Of a stretch of DNA of 64,000 nt, positions 39,074-46,344 are shown in pieces (position 1 is the first letter of the stretch; each line of letters starts with the position of its first letter). This DNA comes from Alphaproteobacteria bacterium (GTDB lineage Bacteria; Pseudomonadota; Alphaproteobacteria; Micavibrionales; Micavibrionaceae), in assembly GCA_009995045.1 (NCBI GenBank), contig JAACQG010000005.1, positions 166,360 to 230,359 of the forward strand. The letters are read 5' to 3'. The position numbers were made by a program, and so were the translations under genes. The notes under the pieces were generated by a model. That model saw nothing but the letters and a program-made list of their open reading frames with translations. It was not told the DNA's origin and searched no databases.

Positions 39074-39973
39074 ATGCTTGGTATAAATGCAATCAAAATT
39101 ACATCTGAAGTGCTTCGTCAAGTCTCTGCGATTGATGAGTTTAAGGGGCTTTGGACGGGGTTGGATAAGCATACGACGGGACTTCACTTGCTTGGTGATG
39201 TTGCGGATTATGGGGCGAAGTTTGAGGCGGTGTTGAAACCGCTTCAGGATAGGCCGATTACGCCGGACATTGTTCGCATCTTGCATGCGTCGCAAATGGG
39301 CATGAAGAGCGCGACTGACTATAAAAGCGCCGTGGTTTCCCTTTCTATTCCTAATGATAAAGATGTGATTGGCACGATTCATACTGCGGATGCGCAGGAT
39401 GTTGAGCCGTTGCTCGCGAAATTATGCGGATGGGTGAATGACTCGCTTGATGGGGAGGCGTTGCATCCGCTTTTGGTGGCTGCGGTGTTTATGTCTGTAT
39501 TTTTGCAGATAGCGCCGTTTGAAGAGGGGAATTTGCGGGTTGTACGTTTCTTGTTGATTTTGATCTTATTAAAGGCGGGGTATACGTACGCGCCGTATGT
39601 ATCCTTGACGCCGATCATGGATGAACGTGGTGATGAATTTTATGAGGCGCTGAACGCCAATCAGGATAGCCTTGAGGCGGGAAAGCCGGATTGGTCGGCT
39701 TGGCTTGGGTTTTTCCTCGGTGTGCTTGAAGTGCAAAAGGACACGCTCTATGCGCGTTTATACGGTAAAGAGACGGAATTGAATAATTTGCCTGCGCTAT
39801 CGGCGCGAATTATGGCCTTGTTTAAGGCGCATCAGCGATTGCAGATGAAAGAGATTATCACGCTGACACGCGGGCGTCGGGCGACGATTAAATTGCGCCT
39901 GACCGAGCTTTTAGAGGCGGGATATTTGCGCCGTCATGGGCAAGGGCGTGGGACTTGGTATAGTTTGGTTTAG
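39074..39973 (+). CDS. Fic-fold protein with lost catalytic histidine
   Basis: A 299-residue protein. The Fic core reads LHPLLVAAVFMSVF then IAPFEEGNLRVVR at residues 146-158, where active Fic proteins have HPFxxGNGRxxR. The histidine that activates the acceptor hydroxyl is Ala147 here, and the Gly of GNGR is Leu154, so AMP-transfer activity is doubtful. Residues 240-299 form a winged-helix DNA-binding domain (ATIKLRLTELLEAGYLRRHG), as in the common Fic-HTH proteins. There is no antitoxin-like ORF alongside. It may act as a regulator or binding protein only. It converges with the pseudopilin-like gene, 9 bp away. Confidence 0.8.
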   Translation: MLGINAIKITSEVLRQVSAIDEFKGLWTGLDKHTTGLHLLGDVADYGAKFEAVLKPLQDRPITPDIVRILHASQMGMKSATDYKSAVVSLSIPNDKDVIGTIHTADAQDVEPLLAKLCGWVNDSLDGEALHPLLVAAVFMSVFLQIAPFEEGNLRVVRFLLILILLKAGYTYAPYVSLTPIMDERGDEFYEALNANQDSLEAGKPDWSAWLGFFLGVLEVQKDTLYARLYGKETELNNLPALSARIMALFKAHQRLQMKEIITLTRGRRATIKLRLTELLEAGYLRRHGQGRGTWYSLV

Positions 39974-39982
39974 GGTTTTGAG

Positions 39983-40693
39983 TTAACGTATTATCAATGC
40001 GTGATAAAAGAGTTGTAGCCCATTGCTCGGATCGCGATCTTCGTAATTAACGCAGCCAGATGAAGCGCCTTCCAAAACGGTTTCATCATGTTCCCAAGAG
40101 TAGTGTGATGGGGATGGATAGCTGAATGAACCTGTGAATACGGGGTGAATATGAGATCCACCTTTTTTGGGTAACTCACCGTCTGGGCGTTTTATTCCTA
40201 GTTTATTATTAATAGATTCACAGACTTTTTTATTGATCATGCCTATAATAAGAAATAGCTCAGCGTTTTGAGTTCCAGCATTTCTAGTTTTCCAACTGCC
40301 ATTTATGCGAAAAGGTCTAAAAGAGGAATAAACTTTTGTTCCGCCCAGCTCATCGCGAACCTTCCATGGCTCCAAGTTTCCTCCGTCGGGAGAAAAAACT
40401 TTGCATTTTTCTTGAGTTGCAAATGTGTAGGCGTTAGTACCTTCGTATTCAAAAGAAATATCATTTTCTGAGCATCCCTTGCGGCGTAACTTATCGACGG
40501 TGCGTTCCATCCGTTGCGCGTAATCTAAAATTTCCGATGCGGCTAGGTCGGCTTTGCGATCAGACATAGAGGATGTTGTGGTTGAGCGGAAGCCGCGGGC
40601 AACGGTTAGTGAAAGCGCGGCGAAGAGAACGACACCAAGCAGGATGAAGACGAAGACGTTTCCTGATTCGCTTTGTTGGTTATTCTGCGGCAT
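39983..40693 (-). CDS. Pseudopilin-like membrane protein, last gene of dot-like operon
   Basis: A 236-residue protein. After a short polar start (MPQNNQQSESG) comes one hydrophobic segment, NVFVFILLGVVLFAALSLTV, at about residues 12-31, then a soluble domain with four cysteines that could pair. This resembles the N-terminus of type IV pilin-like or pseudopilin-like proteins. I start at 40693: GAGG lies 6 bases upstream within the last codons of dotL, and the two genes overlap by 14 bp. A longer open frame reaches into dotL but is its antiparallel-frame shadow. Its operon position suggests association with the DotL/DotM complex. Confidence 0.65.
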   Translation of the reverse strand: MPQNNQQSESGNVFVFILLGVVLFAALSLTVARGFRSTTTSSMSDRKADLAASEILDYAQRMERTVDKLRRKGCSENDISFEYEGTNAYTFATQEKCKVFSPDGGNLEPWKVRDELGGTKVYSSFRPFRINGSWKTRNAGTQNAELFLIIGMINKKVCESINNKLGIKRPDGELPKKGGSHIHPVFTGSFSYPSPSHYSWEHDETVLEGASSGCVNYEDRDPSNGLQLFYHALIIR

Positions 40694-43196
40694 CGATGTC
40701 CTCATCATCTTTAAATATAGATTTTTTGGCGGTTTTGGATGCGCTAGCGATGATGTCCTCAAGCTCTTGCGGGAGTTTTGTCTTTTGTGATGTCGGTTGC
40801 GTTGTTTTCGTGGCCTCTGTTGGGGCGTTTTGTTCTGCCTGCTCTGTGGTGGGTGGAGGCGTTTCCTGAGGTGCGGCTGGTGTTTGGGCGGCTGGACTTT
40901 CTTTTGAAATTTCGTCCCAGTTTTGTGGTTGTTGTGATTTGCTGATTGGCGGCGGCGGTGTTGTTTCTCCGTTTTTGTTTGCGCCGAAAAAGCCCATTGG
41001 GCTTGCTTTCTTGCTTTCTTCCTGCGATGCGGCTGGGGGAACTGTCGGTGTGGGGGGGGGCTGAGCTGTTTGAACCGGCGGCTGTGTTTGTGAGGCGGGC
41101 GGCGTTGTTGGTGCAGCTGCAGGAGGTGTTTGTGGCGCGGCATTTGGTGCTGCGGCTGCTGACGCAGGGGCTGCATCTGTTGTAGGTGCTTCTTGAGCAG
41201 GAGGGGCTGCGGGTTCGATTTCATTGTTGATGGCGTGGACTTGGACGATCGCGGCGATTCCTTTGATGATCGGGTCTTCTTCGATTTTTTCGAATTTGCG
41301 GAAGCCCTTTGCCATGGCGTCGATTTCTGGGGGCGTTTCGATGGCTACGTCGGCACGTTCGGCGGTCCATGTCTTGTTGACCAGAAGATCGCGCAGTTTT
41401 GTGATGGAGTTTGCGTGTTTGAGAAGGGCTTCATCGGTTGGTGGTAAAGCCATGAAGCGCGTGACGCGCATTGCCTTAGCGAAGCCCGGGTTAGAATAGA
41501 ACATTGAACAATCAACGACCGTGTCGCCAAATGTGATAACGGCTTGTCCCTCAAGGAAGCCACGAAGGTCTTCATATTGGGCGCGTGGGCGGAGTTGAAC
41601 CCCTGCTTGCTGGGTGTCGAAATACGAGCCGAGTTCCGAGCCGCCAGTCATTTGGAAGCCAGAGACCTCGGTTACCATGGCGGAGCCAACGGTTTTTTCA
41701 AAGAATTCTTTGGTTTCAGTGGGGTCTTCGAGTTTGCCGAAAATCTTGATGTTACAGTTGGCGAGGATTGAGTTGGCTTCCTCGCGGACGCGTTTTTTCA
41801 TCGCGGGGATATCCTGTCCCGAGAAGATCAGGCAGAAACCAAGCGAACGAGCCTGCGCGGCCATAACGGCCATACCGGCGGCGGTATAGTAACCGACCTC
41901 GTCGAAAACAGTCATGAATGGGGTTGCCGAATGCGTGGGTTTGTTTTCGATGACGGTTGCGGATGACCCTTCCACCGCGGATCCTAGGGCGGAACCCATC
42001 ATACCCTTCATGGTGGCGGCAACGATTTTACCGAGGTTTGCGATCTCGTCCCCTGATTTTTCGAGGGCGGGAATGAGCACGATCAGGATTCGACGGTTTA
42101 GAACGACATCAACCATGTCCACATCGGCGGCTTGGGTGTCGAAGATGTAGCCGTAATCATCACCGAGTGATTGAAGGGAGCGCGTGAACTGCATGGCAAG
42201 GTAGCCGTGCTGTTGGTTTGCGGTGGTTGTGTCGTATTGCGGCGTATCGGGGCCAGGTGGTTTGACGTTGCCTTCATCATCATATGCATCGCCTTGGAAG
42301 CCAGGAAGGGTGTCGAGATATCCTTTCATCCCTGCGCGCAAAGTTGTTGGCACCGCGTCGTCACGAGAGAGTTTGATGACGTTATTGAGAGAGAGGTAAT
42401 CGCGGATTGTGATAACCGACATTTGCATGTCTTGGTTGTCGCGTTTCCATGTTAGAACGGGGAGCATTGCGGAGGCGAGCGAGACCGCACGTTCTTTCCA
42501 CATCGCGTTGTCGCCTTCCGCTTCGGGCATTAACTGCACGAGCATGTTGGTGAGATAACTAGCTGAGCCTGAAGAGAAGGGGTTCATGGTGTTGGATGGG
42601 GCGCGGGCATCCGAGTTACCCGTCATGTAGTTCAGCACGAGAAGGTCATCATCGCGGCCCAATCGGCGTACGAGCGAGGATAGGGAAGACCACAGGTCAG
42701 TATCGGCTTTACCATCGACATACACAAAGCCCGATCCCCAACACAGTGCGTTGGACACCATGGATTTTAGTCCCTCGGTTTTACCAGCACCTGTAGTTCC
42801 GAGATATAGAACGTGGGTTCTGGCGTCCGAGTTGGTGAACCATGCTTCTTCGTTGGTTTTTTCGACGTTGCCGAGATAGAGGATTCCCTCGGCCTTTCCT
42901 GGTTTTCCAGCGCGTCCGTTATGCATGTCAGGGTATTTGGCGCCGAAGGGAAGTTTGAACACGAGCGAGCGGTCGCGGCTTTTTAGCCACCAGAAATAAA
43001 GGCCAGCGCCGACCATGACGACATCGCCAAAGGCCAGCGTCCACGGGCTCATCCATAATAATGCGCCGATCATTAAGAAGATAGTGAAGGAATATGTCGG
43101 CTTTTGCATGGCATCAGCGAGACGAACGCCAAGCGGGCGCACATCCCGAAGGATGGTCTCATGCTTGTGTTCGTATTTTTTCTGATCTAAAGCCAT
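40680..43196 (-). CDS. dotL: DotL/IcmO-like type IV coupling ATPase
   Basis: An 838-residue inner-membrane coupling protein of the type IVB (Dot/Icm, IncI) family. Two N-terminal transmembrane segments lie at about residues 35-70. Walker A is GTTGAGKT at 133-140, and Walker B is in TVFDEVGYYTAAG around residue 415. The C-terminal 190 residues are Pro/Ala/Thr-rich and likely disordered, where Legionella DotL binds chaperones and adaptors; no similarity to those sites can be read. The start has only a weak ribosome binding site. It is third in a four-gene operon with a DotM-like gene. Confidence 0.88.
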   Translation of the reverse strand: MALDQKKYEHKHETILRDVRPLGVRLADAMQKPTYSFTIFLMIGALLWMSPWTLAFGDVVMVGAGLYFWWLKSRDRSLVFKLPFGAKYPDMHNGRAGKPGKAEGILYLGNVEKTNEEAWFTNSDARTHVLYLGTTGAGKTEGLKSMVSNALCWGSGFVYVDGKADTDLWSSLSSLVRRLGRDDDLLVLNYMTGNSDARAPSNTMNPFSSGSASYLTNMLVQLMPEAEGDNAMWKERAVSLASAMLPVLTWKRDNQDMQMSVITIRDYLSLNNVIKLSRDDAVPTTLRAGMKGYLDTLPGFQGDAYDDEGNVKPPGPDTPQYDTTTANQQHGYLAMQFTRSLQSLGDDYGYIFDTQAADVDMVDVVLNRRILIVLIPALEKSGDEIANLGKIVAATMKGMMGSALGSAVEGSSATVIENKPTHSATPFMTVFDEVGYYTAAGMAVMAAQARSLGFCLIFSGQDIPAMKKRVREEANSILANCNIKIFGKLEDPTETKEFFEKTVGSAMVTEVSGFQMTGGSELGSYFDTQQAGVQLRPRAQYEDLRGFLEGQAVITFGDTVVDCSMFYSNPGFAKAMRVTRFMALPPTDEALLKHANSITKLRDLLVNKTWTAERADVAIETPPEIDAMAKGFRKFEKIEEDPIIKGIAAIVQVHAINNEIEPAAPPAQEAPTTDAAPASAAAAPNAAPQTPPAAAPTTPPASQTQPPVQTAQPPPTPTVPPAASQEESKKASPMGFFGANKNGETTPPPPISKSQQPQNWDEISKESPAAQTPAAPQETPPPTTEQAEQNAPTEATKTTQPTSQKTKLPQELEDIIASASKTAKKSIFKDDEDIDAAE

Positions 43197-43226
43197 GCTA
43201 AAAGTTTACCGTTTTTCCTTATTACC

Positions 43227-43793
43227 TTATTGCCCGCTTAAAAAATCATCTGCTGATACGGGGACTCCAGCTGATTGTGCGGCGGATGTCGCTGGTGATT
43301 GCGCTGATGTGTTGCTTGCGGCGCTGGTTGTTTGGATGCTCGATGGTGGTGTTGGGATGGTCATGCTCCATATGCCGAAGAGTATGAAGAGCGCGAAGAG
43401 GGCTACAATTCCCGTGATCCATTTTCCTTTGCCGGATTTTTGTTTTGGGGCGTTCGTATATGTTATTTTCTGATCTTCATTGGCGGCGGTATAAATGTTT
43501 CCGTGTGCGCTTTTTAGGGCGTCGGCGGCGGCCATTAATCCTTCGAGTGCTTCATCGCGAGATTCAAAGGAGGCGATTTTTACTTGTTCGCCCTTTTGTG
43601 TTTTTAGGGTGAGGCTGAATTCACTGCCTTTACCGTCTTTTAGGACTTCAAGGGCGGATGATTTGGCCTGTGTTAAGTCCATTTGCCACAAAACCGGTGT
43701 TTGTGCTTGTGGGAATGAGAGGATGAGTTTTCCGTCTACTACGCTTGCGCTGGCGCCTGTTTTGTTTGATTTGGATTTAAGTACTGCTAACAT
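43227..43793 (-). CDS. Single-span membrane protein between DotM and DotL
   Basis: A 188-residue protein. Residues 1-115 are soluble and possibly PH-like in shape (alternating strands, a Lys-rich linker). One transmembrane helix lies at about 124-144 (WITGIVALFALFILFGIW), followed by a Ser/Thr/Ala-rich periplasmic tail. The start has a perfect AAGGAG 6 bases upstream. It lies between DotM- and DotL-like genes, so it may be a subunit of that complex in this lineage. I know of no Legionella counterpart at this position. Confidence 0.7.
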   Translation of the reverse strand: MLAVLKSKSNKTGASASVVDGKLILSFPQAQTPVLWQMDLTQAKSSALEVLKDGKGSEFSLTLKTQKGEQVKIASFESRDEALEGLMAAADALKSAHGNIYTAANEDQKITYTNAPKQKSGKGKWITGIVALFALFILFGIWSMTIPTPPSSIQTTSAASNTSAQSPATSAAQSAGVPVSADDFLSGQ

Positions 43794-43863
43794 TTTTTCT
43801 CCTTTGTGCCTTTTGGGGCTGGTTGAATGGCTTGCGCTTTTTATGCGGTTGTTACGGGTTTTA

Positions 43864-45159
43864 CTATACTGCTTTTTTCACACCACGTTTGGTTGATTGG
43901 CTGTAATCGAGTTGTGGGATTGGTCTTGCTACGGCGGAGGCCATATATTCGGTGATCATTTGAACTGCGCCTTCAATTTTTGGGGCGGGGATTGGACGGT
44001 TTGTCAGCTTTTCTGCCTTGTAATGGGACATCGCGCCGAGGGCTTCCATATGGAAGCTATGGCGCCCAAGGTTGTTCATGGGATACCAGAGCGTGCGGTC
44101 ATGGGCGCGAAGCCACACAAATTGCGCGGGGGCGAGAACGCCGCCTTCTTCGCGGGCATAAGCGAGGCCGCGTAGCAGGGCGGTTGTGACGAATGCGTGA
44201 CGATTACAGGCTGCGAGCGTACCCGCAGATAGATCTTTGTTTCTCAGGATTTTGCGTGCTTCGGAGACAAGCGTTCTGTCTTTATTGAGGTTTAATCCGC
44301 CTTTCATGCTCCAGCATACGGCAATGCGTGAGAGCATTTCATCCGAGGCGTCGCGTTTGCGGCTTGCTTTAAGGGCGAAGGCGGCAAGAAGAACTTGTTG
44401 ATATGGTTTTAAGCCTTTAGGCCCTTTCCAGCGTCCGACGAGTTGTTTTTTAAATTCGGCGGCGGCGGCGTCTTCATCGATTTTTCCGTCAGGAATGGGG
44501 ATTTGTGTGTAGGCTAGCCATTCTTCCGGTCCTAAGGCTTCAGCGAAATCAGGAAGTTCGACGGGCACGGGGGAGCCGGGCGGGCGGGGCGGTTGTGTTG
44601 AGGGGTTGAAATTTACGAACGGTGCGATGACCGGGAAATTTTTGGCTTGTCTTGCGATGAGTCCATCAAGGCCGAGGCGTGAGCGATATTGTGTTTGTGG
44701 GCCGGAAAAGAGGCACCATAGCGCGGCGAGGGCGGTTAGGATGACGAAAACGATTTTCACGATGCCGACGGTCATTGCGTTGAAGAGGGATAAATGGTCG
44801 AATGTCAGGGCATTTTTGTTGTAATTTTTCATGCCGTAAAAGAGGCTGGCATTAGGGTTTCCAGCACGTCCAGTTTCTTGTCGCACCAAATCAGGGTTGC
44901 CATTGAATACGTCCCAAAAAGAGACGGACTGACCACGGAATGTAAATGTTCCGTCGCTTATACCGATCATTTCACCGAGCATGATAAACCATTGCAGAAC
45001 CCATGCCTCGCCGTAGCGGATCCAGCGAATGATATTGCGTACTTCTTCTGCTTTGAAATACCAAAAGATATAGACGATCACGGCTAAAACAGCCATTAGA
45101 ATAGCCCAGCCAATTGCATTTTCGTGCAGTGTGTTTTCAGCCTGTTGTCCGCCGGCCAT
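43864..45159 (-). CDS. dotM: DotM/IcmP-like inner-membrane protein
   Basis: A 431-residue protein matching the DotM/IcmP family, which in Legionella forms a complex with DotL to recruit substrates. Transmembrane segments are at about residues 18-38 and 125-148. The cytoplasmic part is Arg/Lys-rich and contains FVTTALLRGLAYAREEGGVL and WVLQWFIMLG upstream. It is first in the operon; AAGGA lies 6 bases before the ATG. No other dot/icm genes (DotB, DotC, DotD, DotH, DotG) occur in this window. Confidence 0.85.
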   Translation of the reverse strand: MAGGQQAENTLHENAIGWAILMAVLAVIVYIFWYFKAEEVRNIIRWIRYGEAWVLQWFIMLGEMIGISDGTFTFRGQSVSFWDVFNGNPDLVRQETGRAGNPNASLFYGMKNYNKNALTFDHLSLFNAMTVGIVKIVFVILTALAALWCLFSGPQTQYRSRLGLDGLIARQAKNFPVIAPFVNFNPSTQPPRPPGSPVPVELPDFAEALGPEEWLAYTQIPIPDGKIDEDAAAAEFKKQLVGRWKGPKGLKPYQQVLLAAFALKASRKRDASDEMLSRIAVCWSMKGGLNLNKDRTLVSEARKILRNKDLSAGTLAACNRHAFVTTALLRGLAYAREEGGVLAPAQFVWLRAHDRTLWYPMNNLGRHSFHMEALGAMSHYKAEKLTNRPIPAPKIEGAVQMITEYMASAVARPIPQLDYSQSTKRGVKKAV

Positions 45160-45371
45160 TCATTATCCTTTTGAAGTCATTTTGATCGAAATCATGCTCA
45201 TCTATAAAAATACCAGAAAACGCGCTTTAACACCAATAAAACAGGGATAATTTGTTAAGTTTTGAAGAATGCGTAAAAAAATTGTGATTGGGGCTATTCA
45301 AGTGATTTTTTTTTTGTTAAAAGACGCAATCCTTTTTACGATATTTCGTTAAAGGGGGTGGGTTTTCTGTC

Positions 45372-45400
45372 TTGCCCTTGCGTCTAACAAGGCGTAATAA
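45372..45400 (+). promoter_or_regulatory. Promoter of the tRNA-Thr/tRNA-Gln pair
   Basis: TTGCCC (45372-45377) and TAATAA (45395-45400) with an ideal 17-bp spacer, 20 bp before tRNA-Thr. Confidence 0.65.
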
Positions 45401-45419
45401 GATGGAGGAAAATTAATGT

Positions 45420-45495
<76 letters not shown>

Positions 45496-45541
45496 TTTTT
45501 CATCCAACCCTGAAATCTATGTGATTGGATTTCGTTATTGT

Positions 45542-45615
45542 TGGGGTATAGCCAAGCGGTAAGGCAACCGGTTTTGATCCGGTCATCCCTGGTTCGATCC
45601 CAGGTACCCCAGCCA
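45542..45615 (+). tRNA. tRNA-Gln (anticodon TTG)
   Basis: A complete cloverleaf. The acceptor stem TGGGGTA pairs with TACCCCA, the D-arm is AGCCAAGCGGTAAGGC, the anticodon loop contains TTTTGAT with anticodon TTG, and the T-arm is GGTTCGATCCC. The 3' CCA is encoded. The U1-A72 pair is typical of tRNA-Gln. Confidence 0.98.
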
Positions 45616-45793
45616 TTTTTCTTAACTGAATTAAATCAATGAGTTAATGGTTTTGAGGCGTAGAAAACTCTAGGCCAGTCCGAACAAAATAAAACCAAGC
45701 TTTCCCAAAATACTGAAATTATACTATAAAATTTTTCTACGAGGCGAACACCTTGTGGAGATAGTAGCGTTTTTCTGTTCATCAGAGATGAAT

Positions 45794-45829
45794 ATAAAAG
45801 CGCCTAAAAGCCTTGAAAAATAGGCGTTT
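45794..45829 (-). terminator. Intrinsic terminator of response-regulator transcript
   Basis: On the minus strand AAACGCCTA and TAGGCGCTT form a 9-bp stem followed by TTTATATT, 38 bp past the response-regulator stop. An alternative pairing AAAAGCCCC with GGCTTTT overlaps it. Confidence 0.55.
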
Positions 45830-45866
45830 ATGGGGCTTTTGATTAAGTATGCCGCATTTCAAGTTT

Positions 45867-46322
45867 TTAGCTGCTTACATCGGAGGGCAATTTTACTATG
45901 CCCATCCAGAAATCATCCATGGTTCTTGCAACTTCGCTAAATTGTGTAATGTCGACGGGTTTGGCGATGTAGCTGTTGGCGTAGAGCCCATACATATCCT
46001 GAATGTCTTTTTCGTCGCTTGAGCTGGATAGGACGATCACGGGGATACGTTTTAAGGCATCGTCGTTTTTAATGGCATCAAGTACATCGCGTCCGTCCAT
46101 TTTAGGGAGATTGATATCGAGCAGGATGAGGTCTGGGGTTATGTGGTCTTCGAATGGGGCGGCCTTATTTAATATGGCCATGGCTTCTTCACCATCTCTT
46201 GCGACATGAATAGTGTTCATAACTTTGGCGTCTTTGAAGGTTTTTTTAGTGAGGAACACGTCGCCTTCGTTGTCTTCAACCAATAGGATTTCAATGGGTT
46301 GTGCGCGTTTATAGGTGGGCAT
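45867..46322 (-). CDS. Single-domain response regulator, phytochrome-associated type
   Basis: A 151-residue receiver domain only. The acidic pair is in LVEDNEGD, the phospho-accepting Asp69 in LLDINLP, the Thr/Ser position in VLSSS, and the conserved lysine in YIAKPVD. The receiver is of the Rcp1-like subclass that partners bacterial phytochromes; no output domain is present, so it would act by protein contact or phosphorelay. The start lies 22 bp after the stop of the kinase gene at 46345-48981 and both are transcribed together. Confidence 0.93.
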   Translation of the reverse strand: MPTYKRAQPIEILLVEDNEGDVFLTKKTFKDAKVMNTIHVARDGEEAMAILNKAAPFEDHITPDLILLDINLPKMDGRDVLDAIKNDDALKRIPVIVLSSSSDEKDIQDMYGLYANSYIAKPVDITQFSEVARTMDDFWMGIVKLPSDVSS

Positions 46323-46344
46323 TTTGTGTGATACTTTTTGTTTG

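Noticed and set aside
39983-41224. A 413-codon minus-strand frame covering the pseudopilin-like gene and the end of dotL
   Set aside because: The upstream half is a Pro/Gln/His-rich shadow of the low-complexity dotL 3' end in another frame; the credible start is the ATG at 40693 with GAGG upstream.
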